The position numbers were made by a program, and so were the translations under genes. The notes beneath the pieces were generated by a model. The model ran no database searches and had not been told where the DNA came from. It saw only the letters and a program-made list of their open reading frames with translations. This document shows, one piece after another, positions 42,999-52,751 of a stretch of DNA of 64,000 nt. The DNA is from Actinomyces sp. zg-332 (GTDB taxonomy: Bacteria > Actinomycetota > Actinomycetes > Actinomycetales > Actinomycetaceae): the NCBI RefSeq assembly GCF_011751945.2, contig NZ_CP064951.1, forward strand, positions 372,001 through 436,000. Reading direction: 5' to 3'. The first letter of the stretch is position 1. The number at the start of each line of letters is the position of its first letter.

Positions 42999-44444
42999 AT
43001 GTCTCCTTCAAAGAAAGTAAATTCTGGTTTTTCGACTTCTAGCAATGCTGATGATAAGAAGGCTTATAAAAGGAAAAATAAAAAAAGTAAATCTGGTGAG
43101 AAGAAAACGATTTCAAAGCGTAAGTTTAGGAATTTTCTACGTGCTTTTGTTCAGAAATTAACTAACTTTGAAGCCGTATCTCCCAGCTACAACAGTGGTT
43201 TTTTGATTTCTATCCCAACTATTATCCTAGTTAGCATAGGCACTATTTCTGTTATATCAGCTACTTCTGTTCTATCGGTCGGAGCTGGTAGTGGCGTGCT
43301 AAGTGTTTTTATTAAACCGGGAATATTTTTCCTAGCAGCTATGTTTGTCTATTACGTAGCTAAAATGTTTAGTATAGAGTTTTATAAGCAGCTATCTAAA
43401 TACATTGTTTGGCTCTTCGTGATTCTGCAGGTTTTTACTGTCTTTGTAGGAACAGCTATCTCTGGTAACACTAACTGGATTACAGTCTTGGGTTTTACCT
43501 TTCAGCCCTCTGAATTCTTGAAATTTGCTATTATTTTATTTTTAGCTTTGCAATTTAGCGATAGTTCCTTTGAAAGCGTTGAGCTAGAGGAAATACTTCG
43601 TTCTGGCTGGGAAAATACTTTACAGTTTTTTGTTAAAATGTTTATAAACTATTCCCCAGCAATTTTAGGTGGTGCCTTTGTTATGGTTGGTCGTGACATG
43701 GGTACCTTCATGATTATTGCAGTTTTTGTGTTCATCATGATGATTGTTGCAGGTGTTCGTACGAGGTACTTATCGTATATTACTTTGCTGGGGGTTCTCG
43801 GTGCTGTATTTGCTGTTATTACTAGTACATCTAGGCGTACTCGTGTGCTTGCCTTTATTTTTGGAGATGCAACTGTCTCTGAACGAGATTCTCAAAGTTT
43901 ACAAAGTTTATGGGGGCTTGCATCAGGCGGACTTACAGGTTTAGGTGCTGGTGCTAGCCGCGAAAAATGGGGATATTTGCCAGCTGCTAAGACTGACTTT
44001 ATTTATGCTGTTATAGGTGAAGAATTTGGATTACTTGGAACTTTGCTTATCTTAGCCCTATTTATAATGCTTGCTTACGGACTATTTGCTTTGATGTTTT
44101 CTCATAAAGATCCGTATGTGAAGTTAGCTGTTGCTGGTATAGCTAGTTGGATAACTGTTCAAGCAATCGTAAATATTCTAGTTGTGATTGGTTTTGCTCC
44201 TGTTCTAGGGGTACCTTTGCCACTTATTTCTTCAGGTGGTTCTTCTCTTATGAGTGCTATTGCGGCTTTAGGCTTTTGTGTTCGAGCGGCTCAGGAGCAA
44301 GCTGGTTTAGCTAAAAAAGACAGAAAGTTTGTCAAAAAGGGTAAAGCTATACCTGTTTACCAATCTAAGAAAGTAAATAGTGCTAAGCTAAAGAGTGATT
44401 TTAAGCGTCCAAATAAACCTAGAATTATAAGGGATGACAAATAA
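42999..44444 (+). CDS. ftsW: Septal peptidoglycan polymerase FtsW (SEDS family)
   Basis: A 481-residue SEDS protein. A basic Ser/Lys-rich cytoplasmic N-terminus of about 55 residues precedes the ten membrane helices. Characteristic stretches are FQPSEFLKFAIILFLA, QSLQSLWGLASGGLTGLGAGASREKWGYLPAAKTDFIYAVIGEEFG (quoted by its parts QSLWGLASGGL and TDFIYAVIGEE) and GVPLPLISSGGSSL. It polymerises glycan strands with FtsI at the septum. A basic tail of about 40 residues follows the last helix. murG starts on the last base of the stop codon. Confidence 0.93.
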   Translation: MSPSKKVNSGFSTSSNADDKKAYKRKNKKSKSGEKKTISKRKFRNFLRAFVQKLTNFEAVSPSYNSGFLISIPTIILVSIGTISVISATSVLSVGAGSGVLSVFIKPGIFFLAAMFVYYVAKMFSIEFYKQLSKYIVWLFVILQVFTVFVGTAISGNTNWITVLGFTFQPSEFLKFAIILFLALQFSDSSFESVELEEILRSGWENTLQFFVKMFINYSPAILGGAFVMVGRDMGTFMIIAVFVFIMMIVAGVRTRYLSYITLLGVLGAVFAVITSTSRRTRVLAFIFGDATVSERDSQSLQSLWGLASGGLTGLGAGASREKWGYLPAAKTDFIYAVIGEEFGLLGTLLILALFIMLAYGLFALMFSHKDPYVKLAVAGIASWITVQAIVNILVVIGFAPVLGVPLPLISSGGSSLMSAIAALGFCVRAAQEQAGLAKKDRKFVKKGKAIPVYQSKKVNSAKLKSDFKRPNKPRIIRDDK

Positions 44445-45556
44445 TGCGAGTTTTACTAGCTGGTGCAGGTACAGCAGGACACGTAAACCCACTGCTATCA
44501 ACTGCGAAAGTATTACGAGATAAAGGTATTCAAGTATTTGTTTTAGGTACTGAAACTGGCATTGAAACTACGCTAGTTCCTCAGAATGGCTTTGAACTTT
44601 TAACTATAGAAAAACTTGTTTTTCCTCGTAGTAATCCGATGAGGCTTTTTTCATTGCCCTTCAAGCTAAAAGCTTTAGTAAATCAAGTGTGTGCTTATAT
44701 ACGTGAAAAACAAATTGATGTTGTGTGTGGCTTTGGTGGATACGTTAGCGCGCCAGCTTATTTAGCTGCTCACAAGCTTAACATACCAATTGTTATACAT
44801 GAACAGAATGCTAAAGCTGGTATGGCTAACAAGCTTGGAGCTAGATTTGCTAATACTGTAGCACTTACTTTTGAAACTGACTTAAAGGCTCGTAAAGGTA
44901 AGACTTTTATTTGTGGTATGCCTCTTCGTGAAGATATAGTGACTTTACATAAAGCTCTAGAAAAAGATTCTTCTTTACGTATGCAAGCATTTAAATTTTT
45001 TGGCTTAGATGAAAATCGTAAAACTATGCTTGTAACAGGGGGAAGCTTGGGGGCTCTGAGTATTAACTCTGCTTTTACTCAAGGTATGAAGTTTATCCCT
45101 GATGAAGTGCAAGTTATTCACTTAGCTGGGCGAGGTAAAGCTGAAAAAGTTTTAGAAGCTGTAAAAGAACACGATTTAGAAGATAGATATAAGGTTTTTG
45201 AGTACTTAAATGATATGCACTATGCTTATGCTTGTGCAGATTTAATAGTGTGTCGTTGCGGTGCTACAACTGTTGCTGAAATTAGTGCTTTAGGAATACC
45301 AGCAATATATGTTCCTTTACCTATTGGTAACGGTGAACAGAGTCTGAATGCTCGTGGTGCAGTTGAAAAAGGAGCTGCAATTATGATTTTAGATAAGCAT
45401 TTTAATGATTTGGCTGTTAAAGATTGTGTTGAAATACTACTTGATTATAAAGGTGACAGGTCTCTTGAAAAAATGAGAGTATCAAATACTAATGCAGTAA
45501 TTGATGCTGCACAGCGTTTGGCTGAAGAAATTTGTTTAGCAGGTGGTAAACGATGA
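44444..45556 (+). CDS. murG: UDP-GlcNAc:undecaprenyl-PP-MurNAc-pentapeptide GlcNAc transferase
   Basis: A 370-residue GT28 glycosyltransferase that converts lipid I to lipid II on the cytoplasmic face of the membrane. The N-terminal glycine loop LLAGAGTAGHVNPLL and the second one, VTGGSLGALSIN, are conserved. So are the HEQNAKAG segment and the UDP-binding part CRCGATTVAEISALGIPAIYVPLP (landmark CRCGATTVAEIS). Its end overlaps murC by 4 bases. Confidence 0.96.
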   Translation: MRVLLAGAGTAGHVNPLLSTAKVLRDKGIQVFVLGTETGIETTLVPQNGFELLTIEKLVFPRSNPMRLFSLPFKLKALVNQVCAYIREKQIDVVCGFGGYVSAPAYLAAHKLNIPIVIHEQNAKAGMANKLGARFANTVALTFETDLKARKGKTFICGMPLREDIVTLHKALEKDSSLRMQAFKFFGLDENRKTMLVTGGSLGALSINSAFTQGMKFIPDEVQVIHLAGRGKAEKVLEAVKEHDLEDRYKVFEYLNDMHYAYACADLIVCRCGATTVAEISALGIPAIYVPLPIGNGEQSLNARGAVEKGAAIMILDKHFNDLAVKDCVEILLDYKGDRSLEKMRVSNTNAVIDAAQRLAEEICLAGGKR

Positions 45557-46944
45557 ATTTTCATTTGATAGGAATAGGTGGAGCAGGAATGAGTGTCATA
45601 GCTCACCTTCTAAATGAGCAAGGACACGTTGTTTCTGGTAGTGATAAGAATGAATCTTTAACTCTGGAAAATTTGCGTGAAAAGGGAGTTAAAGTATTCG
45701 TTGGACATGATGAGACAAATGTTCCTAATGACTGCGTAGTCGTTGTATCTACTGCTATTACTAAGGTTAATCCTGAATATGCTTATGCTAAAGATAAAGG
45801 TTTAGAAATTTGGCATAGATCTCAGGCTTTGGATTTTGTTGCCAGATCTAAGAAAATGATTGCTGTTGCTGGAGCACACGGCAAAACTACTACTTCAGGT
45901 ATGTTTGCTTTTGTATTGAATTCTATGGGGCTAGATCCTTCCTATGCCGTGGGTTCTACTATTAAAGGCTTAGGAAAAGGTGGTTATGCAGGGAAAGGTG
46001 ACTTTTTCGTTGCAGAAGCTGATGAATCAGATAAGTCGTTTTTGAACTATTCACCTCGTTTATCCATCGTCACCAATGTTGAAGCTGATCATTTAGATAA
46101 TTATGCTAATGAACAAGAGTTTCGTGATATTTTTGTTGAGTTTGCTAATAAAATACTTCCAAATGGCGCTTTGGTTGTATGTAGAGATGATGAAGGGGCA
46201 TTAGAACTAGCTCGTACTATGTCTAATAAGCTAAGAGTCATAACCTATGGTAAGTCAACTAGTGTAGTTGAGGGTGAATACGCCAGGGTTAGGATAACTG
46301 AGGAAGAGTTAAATTCTAATGGTGCTAAAGCTGTTTTTGAATTGGAGCATAAAGGTGAAAAATTAAAACAGCATATTGAATTACAAGTTAGTGGTGCACA
46401 TAATATTTTGAACGCTGCAGGTGTTTTTGCTGCTTGTTTTGACTTAGGGCTAGATTTAGAAAAAGTTGCTTTTGGGTTGAAAGGTTTTTCTGGTACTGGT
46501 AGGCGTTTTGAACTGCGTGGAGAGTGTGCGGGCGTTCGTATTTTTGATGACTATGCTCACCATCCTACAGAAGTACTTGCCGCTTTGAAACAAGCGCGTA
46601 TTTATGCTGGAGAAGGTAGAGTAGCTGTAATTTTTCAGCCACATTTGTATTCACGTACAATAAATTTTGCTCAAGATTTCGCTAAAAGTTTATCTTTGGC
46701 TGATTTAGCCATTGTTGTAGATATTTTTGCTGCCAGAGAAGAACCTGTTGAGGGTATTGATTCTTCTATAATCACTAACTATATGGACAGTGAAATAGGA
46801 CATTATATTCCTGACAAACAAGAGGCTGCTTTTTTTGTATCTAATTGGGTTTGTGAAAGTGATATTATTGTTACTGTAGGTGCTGGTGATATTACTTACC
46901 TAGGTGATACTATTATCGAATTTTTGCAGGGTGAACTATTTTGA
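45553..46944 (+). CDS. murC: UDP-N-acetylmuramate:L-alanine ligase
   Basis: A 463-residue Mur ligase adding the first L-Ala. It opens with FHLIGIGGAGMSVIAHLL, carries the ATP motif AGAHGKTTT at 106-114, and has VEADHLDNY, the GTGRRFELRG loop and DDYAHHPTEV, the MurC-specific set. It initiates the cytoplasmic stem-peptide pathway continued by MurD, MurE and MurF of this cluster. The stop TGA overlaps the TTG start of ftsQ. Confidence 0.97.
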   Translation: MNFHLIGIGGAGMSVIAHLLNEQGHVVSGSDKNESLTLENLREKGVKVFVGHDETNVPNDCVVVVSTAITKVNPEYAYAKDKGLEIWHRSQALDFVARSKKMIAVAGAHGKTTTSGMFAFVLNSMGLDPSYAVGSTIKGLGKGGYAGKGDFFVAEADESDKSFLNYSPRLSIVTNVEADHLDNYANEQEFRDIFVEFANKILPNGALVVCRDDEGALELARTMSNKLRVITYGKSTSVVEGEYARVRITEEELNSNGAKAVFELEHKGEKLKQHIELQVSGAHNILNAAGVFAACFDLGLDLEKVAFGLKGFSGTGRRFELRGECAGVRIFDDYAHHPTEVLAALKQARIYAGEGRVAVIFQPHLYSRTINFAQDFAKSLSLADLAIVVDIFAAREEPVEGIDSSIITNYMDSEIGHYIPDKQEAAFFVSNWVCESDIIVTVGAGDITYLGDTIIEFLQGELF

Positions 46945-48572
46945 AACAACCTAAGTTGCCAAAAGATGGACAAAATAATACTCCTAAAGTTACTAGTAGT
47001 AGTTTTAGGAGGAAGAGTACAGATAACGTTTCTGATAATTCTGTGCGCAAAAATTCAGATAGGGTAAATAGTAAAAATAGGTATGTAAGTAATACGTCTA
47101 GAAGTAATGCTGGCAATATAGATTCCACAAATTTAAAAGGTAAATCTACTGAGAGTTTTACTAGTGATAAACCGAGTATAAAAGATAAATTTAGCAAGGT
47201 ATCTAAAAAGTTTTCCTCAAATACGCCGAAAAAAGAACGCGTTAGAGCTGATAAAATATCAAAATCTTCTCGCGAGAAAAATGCTCTTAAAACTAATGTC
47301 TCAAAAGTAAATTCTAGGGAAAATGCTGATAGGTTTTATTCTCGTTTATCTGGCTTTTCATTTAAAACTTTTTATGAAAACTTCACCTACCATCCACATA
47401 TGGAAAATATAGACTCTCTAGGTGAAACTTTTAGTTCAAATACTTCTGATAACACTAAAAGTAAGCGTAGAATCTTTAAAACAAATTCTGATTATAAACG
47501 TGATAATGCTAAAAGGGAATTAAAAGATTTTGGGCGTAGTAAAGTTAAATCTCTCAAATCAGAGTTTTTCCCTGAGATAAATCAAGAGGATAAGAATATT
47601 AAGTTCGATATTCCTATCACGGATACTAAAATTTTAAAAAATTCTTCTGTTAGCGGTTTAGAAGATAGTCATACTATTTTAATAGATAATTCTGAGGATA
47701 CGACAGAAGATAATGCTAAAGCTTCAGTTGAAGAAGTGACGTCTTTTCAAAAATATGTTGAGTATAGGAAAGATAAGATTACGCCTAATTTGTCATTTCC
47801 TAATTCGATAAAGTATATTTCTAAACCTATTAATAACGTTACTCATAGTTTACGTGATCGTTTAGTAGATAATAAGAAAAAGTTACGTATAACTAACCTC
47901 AAGAAATTTAGCTTGTGGGGTTTGGGTGCTTTGAGTATATGTATTTTAGGGTACTTGGTGTATGGCTCTAGTTTATTCTCCCTAGATAAATCTGAGATTG
48001 CACTGCTATCTAAACCAATACACGTACAAGAAAAAGATTTACGAACAGCTTTAAATGACTATGTTGATGCTCCTTTGCCTAGTTTATCTTCTGCTGCTTT
48101 AGAATCTGAAATTGAGCGCAAGTTTGTTTGGGTAAAAAAAGCGAAAGTGTCTAAACAGTGGCCTAATGGTTTAGCTGTCAGTTTAGTGGAACGTGAGGGC
48201 GTGGCTGTGGCAAAGAATGGGAATTCTTTTGTACTGCTTGACCCTACAGGCAGACAGCTAGAAACTTTAGATAAGCCTCAAGAGGGTATCCCGCTGGTTG
48301 ATATTCCTTTGAATAACAAAAAAACTAAAGAGTCTTTAAATGCCGTTTTGAATGTTCTAGGAGCTGTGCCTGCTAAAGAAAGGGCTGTCGTGGTGCAGGC
48401 TAAGGCATCTGATAAGGACAATGTTGAGTTCGAACTACAAGGCGGAATTAAGGTTATTTGGGGATCTAATTCTGATAATAAGTTGAAAGCTAAAGTTTTA
48501 GAAATTTTACGTGGAAAACAAGCTAAAATAATTGATGTTTCAACTCCTTCAAAGCCAGTTACTATTTTGTGA
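46941..48572 (+). CDS. ftsQ: Cell division protein FtsQ with very long basic N-terminal arm
   Basis: A 543-residue protein. The first 320 residues are predicted cytoplasmic, low-complexity and rich in Lys, Ser, Asn, Asp and Arg. One transmembrane segment follows at about 323-345. A POTRA domain (about 347-417, with VWVKKAKVSKQWPNGLAVSLVEREGVA quoted by its part WPNGLAVSLVERE) and an FtsQ C-terminal domain (about 420-543) complete it. Usual FtsQ arms are tens to about 150 residues. It links FtsL/FtsB to the divisome. The start is TTG 46941 overlapping the murC stop (TTGA), and no in-frame ATG lies near it. Confidence 0.88.
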   Translation: MKQPKLPKDGQNNTPKVTSSSFRRKSTDNVSDNSVRKNSDRVNSKNRYVSNTSRSNAGNIDSTNLKGKSTESFTSDKPSIKDKFSKVSKKFSSNTPKKERVRADKISKSSREKNALKTNVSKVNSRENADRFYSRLSGFSFKTFYENFTYHPHMENIDSLGETFSSNTSDNTKSKRRIFKTNSDYKRDNAKRELKDFGRSKVKSLKSEFFPEINQEDKNIKFDIPITDTKILKNSSVSGLEDSHTILIDNSEDTTEDNAKASVEEVTSFQKYVEYRKDKITPNLSFPNSIKYISKPINNVTHSLRDRLVDNKKKLRITNLKKFSLWGLGALSICILGYLVYGSSLFSLDKSEIALLSKPIHVQEKDLRTALNDYVDAPLPSLSSAALESEIERKFVWVKKAKVSKQWPNGLAVSLVEREGVAVAKNGNSFVLLDPTGRQLETLDKPQEGIPLVDIPLNNKKTKESLNAVLNVLGAVPAKERAVVVQAKASDKDNVEFELQGGIKVIWGSNSDNKLKAKVLEILRGKQAKIIDVSTPSKPVTIL

Positions 48573-48761
48573 GTTTTTCTTAGTTTTCCTTGACTTTTAT
48601 GTTTGTATTTACTTTTAAAATTTATTTTTAAAAACTTAAATGACACGCAGTGAATCAACTTGAAAATACACGCTTGTAACTCTATATTCTTTGGGACTTA
48701 AATACTGCAGAACTTTAACCTTTGAGTTTAACTTGAAAGTTAAAGGTATAAGGAGGGGAAA

Positions 48762-50105
48762 GTGACATACTCAGATAGCAATTATGGAGATAATCTTCTT
48801 GGGGGATACGAAGAAGAACCTTTTGCTCCACCTGCTGATGCTGTTATCAAGGTAGTTGGTGTTGGTGGCGGTGGAACAAACGCTATCAATAGAATGGTTG
48901 AAGATGGAGTTAAAGGTGTTGAATTTGTAGCAATTAACACCGATACTAAAGCTTTGACAATTTCTAATGCTGACGCAAAGATTGACATTGGACAAAAAAG
49001 CACACGTGGACTAGGTGCTGGTGCAGATCCAGCAGTTGGTCGCAAGGCCGCTGAAGAGGACGTAAAGTACATTCAGGACGCTTTGCAGGGTGCAGACATG
49101 ATTTTCATCACTGTTGGTGAAGGTGGCGGTACAGGTACAGGTGCTGCTCCAATAGTAGCTAAAGTGGCAAAAGAATCTGGTGCTTTGACAGTTGGTGTTG
49201 TAACTCGTCCATTCAACTTTGAAGGTAAGCGTCGTGCAGAACAAGCTCAGCAAGGTATCGAAAACTTGATGAAGGAAGTTGACTCTTTGATTGTCATTCC
49301 TAACGAACGCTTATTACAAATGGATCAAGACGACATGTCTGTTGTTGAAGCTTTCAAATGTGCTGACGGTATTTTGCGTGCGGGTGTTCAAGGTATAACT
49401 GACTTGATTAAGAACACTGGTGTTATTAACTTAGACTTTGCTGATGTTAGAAGCATTTTATCTAACTCAGGCACAGCAATTATGGGTATTGGGTCAGCAG
49501 CTGGTGAAAACCGTACAACACGTGCTACTGAATTAGCTATGTCGTCCCCTATTCTGGAGCGCTCAATAACAGGGGCAATGGGTGTACTAATTAACATTCA
49601 ATCTGGTACAGATTTAGGTATTAAAGAAACTGAAAATGCTGTAAAGATGGTAAAGAACGAAGCAGCAGCTGACGCCAACATTATTTACGGACATGATATT
49701 GATGACCGTTTTGGCGATGAAGTAACTGTAACCATTATTGCTGCTGGATTTAAAGACGTTGACCCTACAGCAGAACAGAAAACAAAGCTAGCTATTCCAA
49801 CTCAAGCTCCAGCTATCGCAGTGCCTAAGCGACAGATTCCTGAAGCTGACCGCACAGTTGAAGAGCCTAAGGAAGAACCAATTCCAGTTCCTCTAGATGT
49901 AGTTGAGCAGACTTACGTTGCTCGTCCTTTACGTACTAGCACACCAGAATACACTGAAGAAGCAGTACCTTCTTCAAAGTATGCTGAGGGTGTTTCATCT
50001 TACACTACTGGTGAAAATCCATATCAGCACCCTTCACTAGAAGTTCCTTCTTTTGAAGAAGAGTCACAGTCTGCTGACTTGGATATTCCTGATTTCCTAC
50101 GCTAA
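48762..50105 (+). CDS. ftsZ: Cell division GTPase FtsZ
   Basis: A 447-residue tubulin homologue forming the Z ring. The GTP-binding signature [10 protein letters not shown] is at 121-130. The T7 loop region [11 protein letters not shown] and the globular core to about residue 330 are conserved. A flexible linker (about 335-430) precedes the C-terminal peptide LDIPDFLR, the docking site for SepF. The GTG at 48762 follows AAGGAGGGG closely. The 189-base gap upstream is the longest in the cluster, so ftsZ likely has its own promoter. Confidence 0.98.
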   Translation: MTYSDSNYGDNLLGGYEEEPFAPPADAVIKVVGVGGGGTNAINRMVEDGVKGVEFVAINTDTKALTISNADAKIDIGQKSTRGLGAGADPAVGRKAAEEDVKYIQDALQGADMIFITVGEGGGTGTGAAPIVAKVAKESGALTVGVVTRPFNFEGKRRAEQAQQGIENLMKEVDSLIVIPNERLLQMDQDDMSVVEAFKCADGILRAGVQGITDLIKNTGVINLDFADVRSILSNSGTAIMGIGSAAGENRTTRATELAMSSPILERSITGAMGVLINIQSGTDLGIKETENAVKMVKNEAAADANIIYGHDIDDRFGDEVTVTIIAAGFKDVDPTAEQKTKLAIPTQAPAIAVPKRQIPEADRTVEEPKEEPIPVPLDVVEQTYVARPLRTSTPEYTEEAVPSSKYAEGVSSYTTGENPYQHPSLEVPSFEEESQSADLDIPDFLR

Positions 50106-50114
50106 TAGGTAATT

Positions 50115-50882
50115 ATGAGTAATATGCAGTTTCTATATGCTCCTTTAGGGCCTAATTCTAAAGCTGTTTTTACCACTAATCTTGGGGGAGTTTCTCTGGG
50201 ATCTTACGCTGGTAAAGACGATGGAGGTTTGAACCTTGGAAAGCATGTGGGTGACGATAGTGAAAAGGTAGAGTTAAACCGTAGGCAAGTTGCTGACTTT
50301 TTCGAAGTAGAATTTGCTTTCATGGACCAAACTCACACTGATATTGTTCAAATATGTGAAGATGAATATTCTTTATGTAATGCCGATAGCATTGTTGTCA
50401 TACATAAAAATAGAATGTCCGAAAGAGTGTTAGTACCAACTGTAATGGTAGCTGACTGCGTACCTGTGCTTTTATCTAATCGCAAAGGCGACATTAGTGC
50501 AGCTGTTCATGTTGGTAGACAAGGAATGGTCAATCAGATTTTACCTAAGACTTTGAATAAGCTGTTTGAAATGGGAATAAAATCTGAAGAGCTGTATGCT
50601 GCAATAGGACCTTCTATCTGCGGAAACTGCTATGAAGTTGATGAAAAAGTTTACGTTGATTGTGTTAGTGTTGAACCAAATTCTGCTTGGTTGACCCCTC
50701 AAAAAACTGACGCAATCAACGTGTACAATGCAGTTTTAGATCAGCTGTCAAGAAATAATATAGTAAATATTGAAACTGTCGATGTATGTACTTTTGAAGA
50801 TGATAGGTTTTACTCATATCGTCGTTCTAAAGTATGCGGACGTCAAATAGGCTTTGTTTTACCTATGAATAATGAGGAGTAG
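50115..50882 (+). CDS. pgeF: Peptidoglycan editing factor PgeF (YlmD/YfiH, laccase-like fold)
   Basis: A 255-residue protein of the family once called polyphenol oxidase. The metal-site residues appear in order: the His of MDQTHT, the Cys of VADCVPVLL and the His of AAVHVGRQG. The C-terminal pattern [14 protein letters not shown] is also typical. The family removes misincorporated amino acids from UDP-MurNAc peptides. It lies between ftsZ and sepF, the usual place, and is separated by only a few bases from each. Confidence 0.92.
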   Translation: MSNMQFLYAPLGPNSKAVFTTNLGGVSLGSYAGKDDGGLNLGKHVGDDSEKVELNRRQVADFFEVEFAFMDQTHTDIVQICEDEYSLCNADSIVVIHKNRMSERVLVPTVMVADCVPVLLSNRKGDISAAVHVGRQGMVNQILPKTLNKLFEMGIKSEELYAAIGPSICGNCYEVDEKVYVDCVSVEPNSAWLTPQKTDAINVYNAVLDQLSRNNIVNIETVDVCTFEDDRFYSYRRSKVCGRQIGFVLPMNNEE

Positions 50883-50884
50883 CG

Positions 50885-51271
50885 ATGGTGTTTAAAGGCT
50901 TTTTTGGGTCTAATGATGAAGTTAGACAAGATGATGAATTTGATATGGATTTCATTGATTCATACGATGAAGATAGAATGTCTGAAGTATATGAAATGCC
51001 AGAGTCTGAAGTTGGAGATATCTCTCGTATAGTGACTATACATCCAAATAATTATGCTGATGCTAGGAAAGTGGGAGAAGCATTTCGTGAAAATGTTCCT
51101 GTGATAATGAATTTATCCCACATGAATGATGCTGATGCTAAACGAATGGTAGATTTTTCTTCAGGTTTAATTTTTGGTTTGCGTGGTAGTATCGAACGTA
51201 TAACTAATAGAGTCTTCTTACTATCTCCAGCTTATATTGAGATATCTAGGAGTGAAGACGAGGATATGTAA
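50885..51271 (+). CDS. sepF: Cell division protein SepF
   Basis: A 128-residue protein. The N-terminal amphipathic membrane-binding helix (MVFKGFFGS) leads into an acidic linker and the SepF/DUF552 domain (about 50-120, [25 protein letters not shown] quoted by its part [11 protein letters not shown], then [18 protein letters not shown]). SepF anchors FtsZ to the membrane in actinobacteria, which lack FtsA. It is shorter than many homologues because the linker is reduced. It is co-transcribed with pgeF and yggT. Confidence 0.94.
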   Translation: MVFKGFFGSNDEVRQDDEFDMDFIDSYDEDRMSEVYEMPESEVGDISRIVTIHPNNYADARKVGEAFRENVPVIMNLSHMNDADAKRMVDFSSGLIFGLRGSIERITNRVFLLSPAYIEISRSEDEDM

Positions 51272-51273
51272 TA

Positions 51274-51597
51274 ATGTTTTATTTCTTTTATATATTACGT
51301 AAAATATTGCAAGCGTATATGTTTTTACTTTTAGCAACTGTAATTTTAAGCTGGGTTGATTTGATACCAATGAAATACGAAACACGTCTAAAAGTGTATA
51401 AAGTGAAGTCGTTTTTAGATAAGTTTGTTATACCAATAACTGGTAAAATTGATAAAGTAGTTAAGCCAATTGAAATTGGTGAGATTAGGTTGTCTCTTTC
51501 CACTGTTATTTTGTTTTTCATGGTAATGCTATTGGATAGCTTTGTTATATATTTAGTAGGTTTGTACGCTAGCTGGAGATATGGTGTTTCTTTCTAG
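51274..51597 (+). CDS. YggT family membrane protein
   Basis: A 107-residue protein with two hydrophobic segments (about 8-27 and 74-98). Between them lies the YggT loop, with the family-like stretch KVKSFLDKFVIPITGKIDKVVKPIEIGEIRLSLS (parts: FLDKFVIPI, GEIRLSLS). Genes of this family routinely sit between sepF and divIVA. The role is not defined, though a link to division or osmotic protection has been suggested elsewhere. It starts 2 bases after sepF. Confidence 0.9.
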   Translation: MFYFFYILRKILQAYMFLLLATVILSWVDLIPMKYETRLKVYKVKSFLDKFVIPITGKIDKVVKPIEIGEIRLSLSTVILFFMVMLLDSFVIYLVGLYASWRYGVSF

Positions 51598-51634
51598 CTC
51601 AAAAAATTAAATATGCTATTGAAGATTTTAGGTA

Positions 51635-51640
51635 TATAAT
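51635..51640 (+). promoter_or_regulatory. Possible -10 box of the divIVA promoter
   Basis: TATAAT within GGTATATAATTAG, about 64 bases before the divIVA ATG. No matching -35 box at standard spacing was seen, so this is tentative. Confidence 0.4.
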
Positions 51641-51703
51641 TAGATTAGATTTCCGTGTCCTGCGGAAGTTAATGTAGGTATAGAAATAATTGAGGTGACT
51701 AGT

Positions 51704-52276
51704 ATGGCATTGCTTAGCACTGATGATGTGTTGAATAAGCGCTTTAGTATTACTAAGTTCCGTGAAGGATACGATCAGGATGAAGTTGACGATTTTCTAG
51801 ATGAAATCGTAGAAACACTTGGTAGACTTCAAGATGAAAAAGAAGAATTGCTTGCAAAGATTGAAGAGTTGAGCAATGGAGCTGCACCACAAGCACAAGC
51901 ACCTGTTGAAGAAGAAACAGAAGCTGAAGAAGTAGAAGAAGCTCCTGCACAGCCACAGGTACCTGTTGTTTCAAACGAAGAGCCAGCTGCAGCAACAAGC
52001 GTTCTAGTACTAGCTCAGAAGGTACATGATGAGTACGTAAATAATGCTCGTCAAGAAGCTGACCGCATTGTGGGCGATGCTCGTGAATCAGCAACAAAGA
52101 TTATTAAGGACGCTGAGAGCGCATCAGCACAGACAATGGAGAAGTTGTCAGCTGATCGTGCTGAAGTAGAAAAGACAATTTCACGTCTTGAAAAGTTCGA
52201 ATCTGATTACCGTACACAAATGCGTGGTCATTTGGAAGGTTTGTTGAAGGACTTGAACTCTCCAATCGAAATGTAG
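51704..52276 (+). CDS. divIVA: DivIVA/Wag31 polar growth protein
   Basis: A 190-residue coiled-coil protein that marks curved membranes and recruits polar cell-wall synthesis. It has the conserved N-terminal lipid-binding domain (LLSTDDVLNKRFSITKFREGYDQDEVDDFLDEI, part: FREGYDQDEVDDFLD), a Gln/Pro/Ala/Glu-rich low-complexity linker (about 60-100) and a long C-terminal coiled coil. I start at ATG 51704 with GAGGTG 6 bases before it. The GTG at 51695 falls within that ribosome site. A strong terminator follows, marking the end of the dcw cluster. Confidence 0.95.
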   Translation: MALLSTDDVLNKRFSITKFREGYDQDEVDDFLDEIVETLGRLQDEKEELLAKIEELSNGAAPQAQAPVEEETEAEEVEEAPAQPQVPVVSNEEPAAATSVLVLAQKVHDEYVNNARQEADRIVGDARESATKIIKDAESASAQTMEKLSADRAEVEKTISRLEKFESDYRTQMRGHLEGLLKDLNSPIEM

Positions 52277-52289
52277 TTTGTTTTTTGTG

Positions 52290-52330
52290 AAAGAGGACGC
52301 AAGTATCTACTTGTTGTCCTCTTTTATTTT
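52290..52330 (+). terminator. Rho-independent terminator after divIVA
   Basis: AAAGAGGAC (52290-52298) pairs with GTCCTCTTT (52316-52324), with an inner CAAGTA/TACTTG stem, followed by TATTTT. Confidence 0.93.
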
Positions 52331-52751
52331 ATGTTCACTACCTTAAAATATTATTTGTTATTTATTTAAAATCTTCACACAATATATTTGATGTTATCTG
52401 TATTTGATTATGGAAATACTATATTGTTTTTGATGAATAAATTTTAACTTTATCTTGTGTCCATGTATTTATAAGTATTTTTAGATTTATATCCCGATTA
52501 TTAAAATAGGCAGTGTAGATAGTAAATGAAATAGTGGGTAGGTATAAATTATTTTATTGCCGAAAGTAAATAAGTCTCAAAATAAGGTATAAGAAGTTAT
52601 TTATCAGTAGTTATTTCTTTATGTTTTTGAATGCTTTAGACAAGCATTTTACTAAGATACTTACAATATACTATATAAATACTAGTTTGTGATACGTGTA
52701 TTGATGGTAGTATAAATATATAGTGGAGTGGATATTTATATTCAATGGTGA
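52331..52751. other. Gene-free interval before lspA
   Basis: 421 AT-rich bases after the divIVA terminator. No protein-like frame or RNA gene was recognised. The lspA promoter must lie here. Confidence 0.4.

Noticed and set aside
48771-49253. Several minus-strand frames across ftsZ
   Set aside because: Shadows of ftsZ. The same holds for the minus-strand frames across murC, murD, mraY, divIVA and dnaE.
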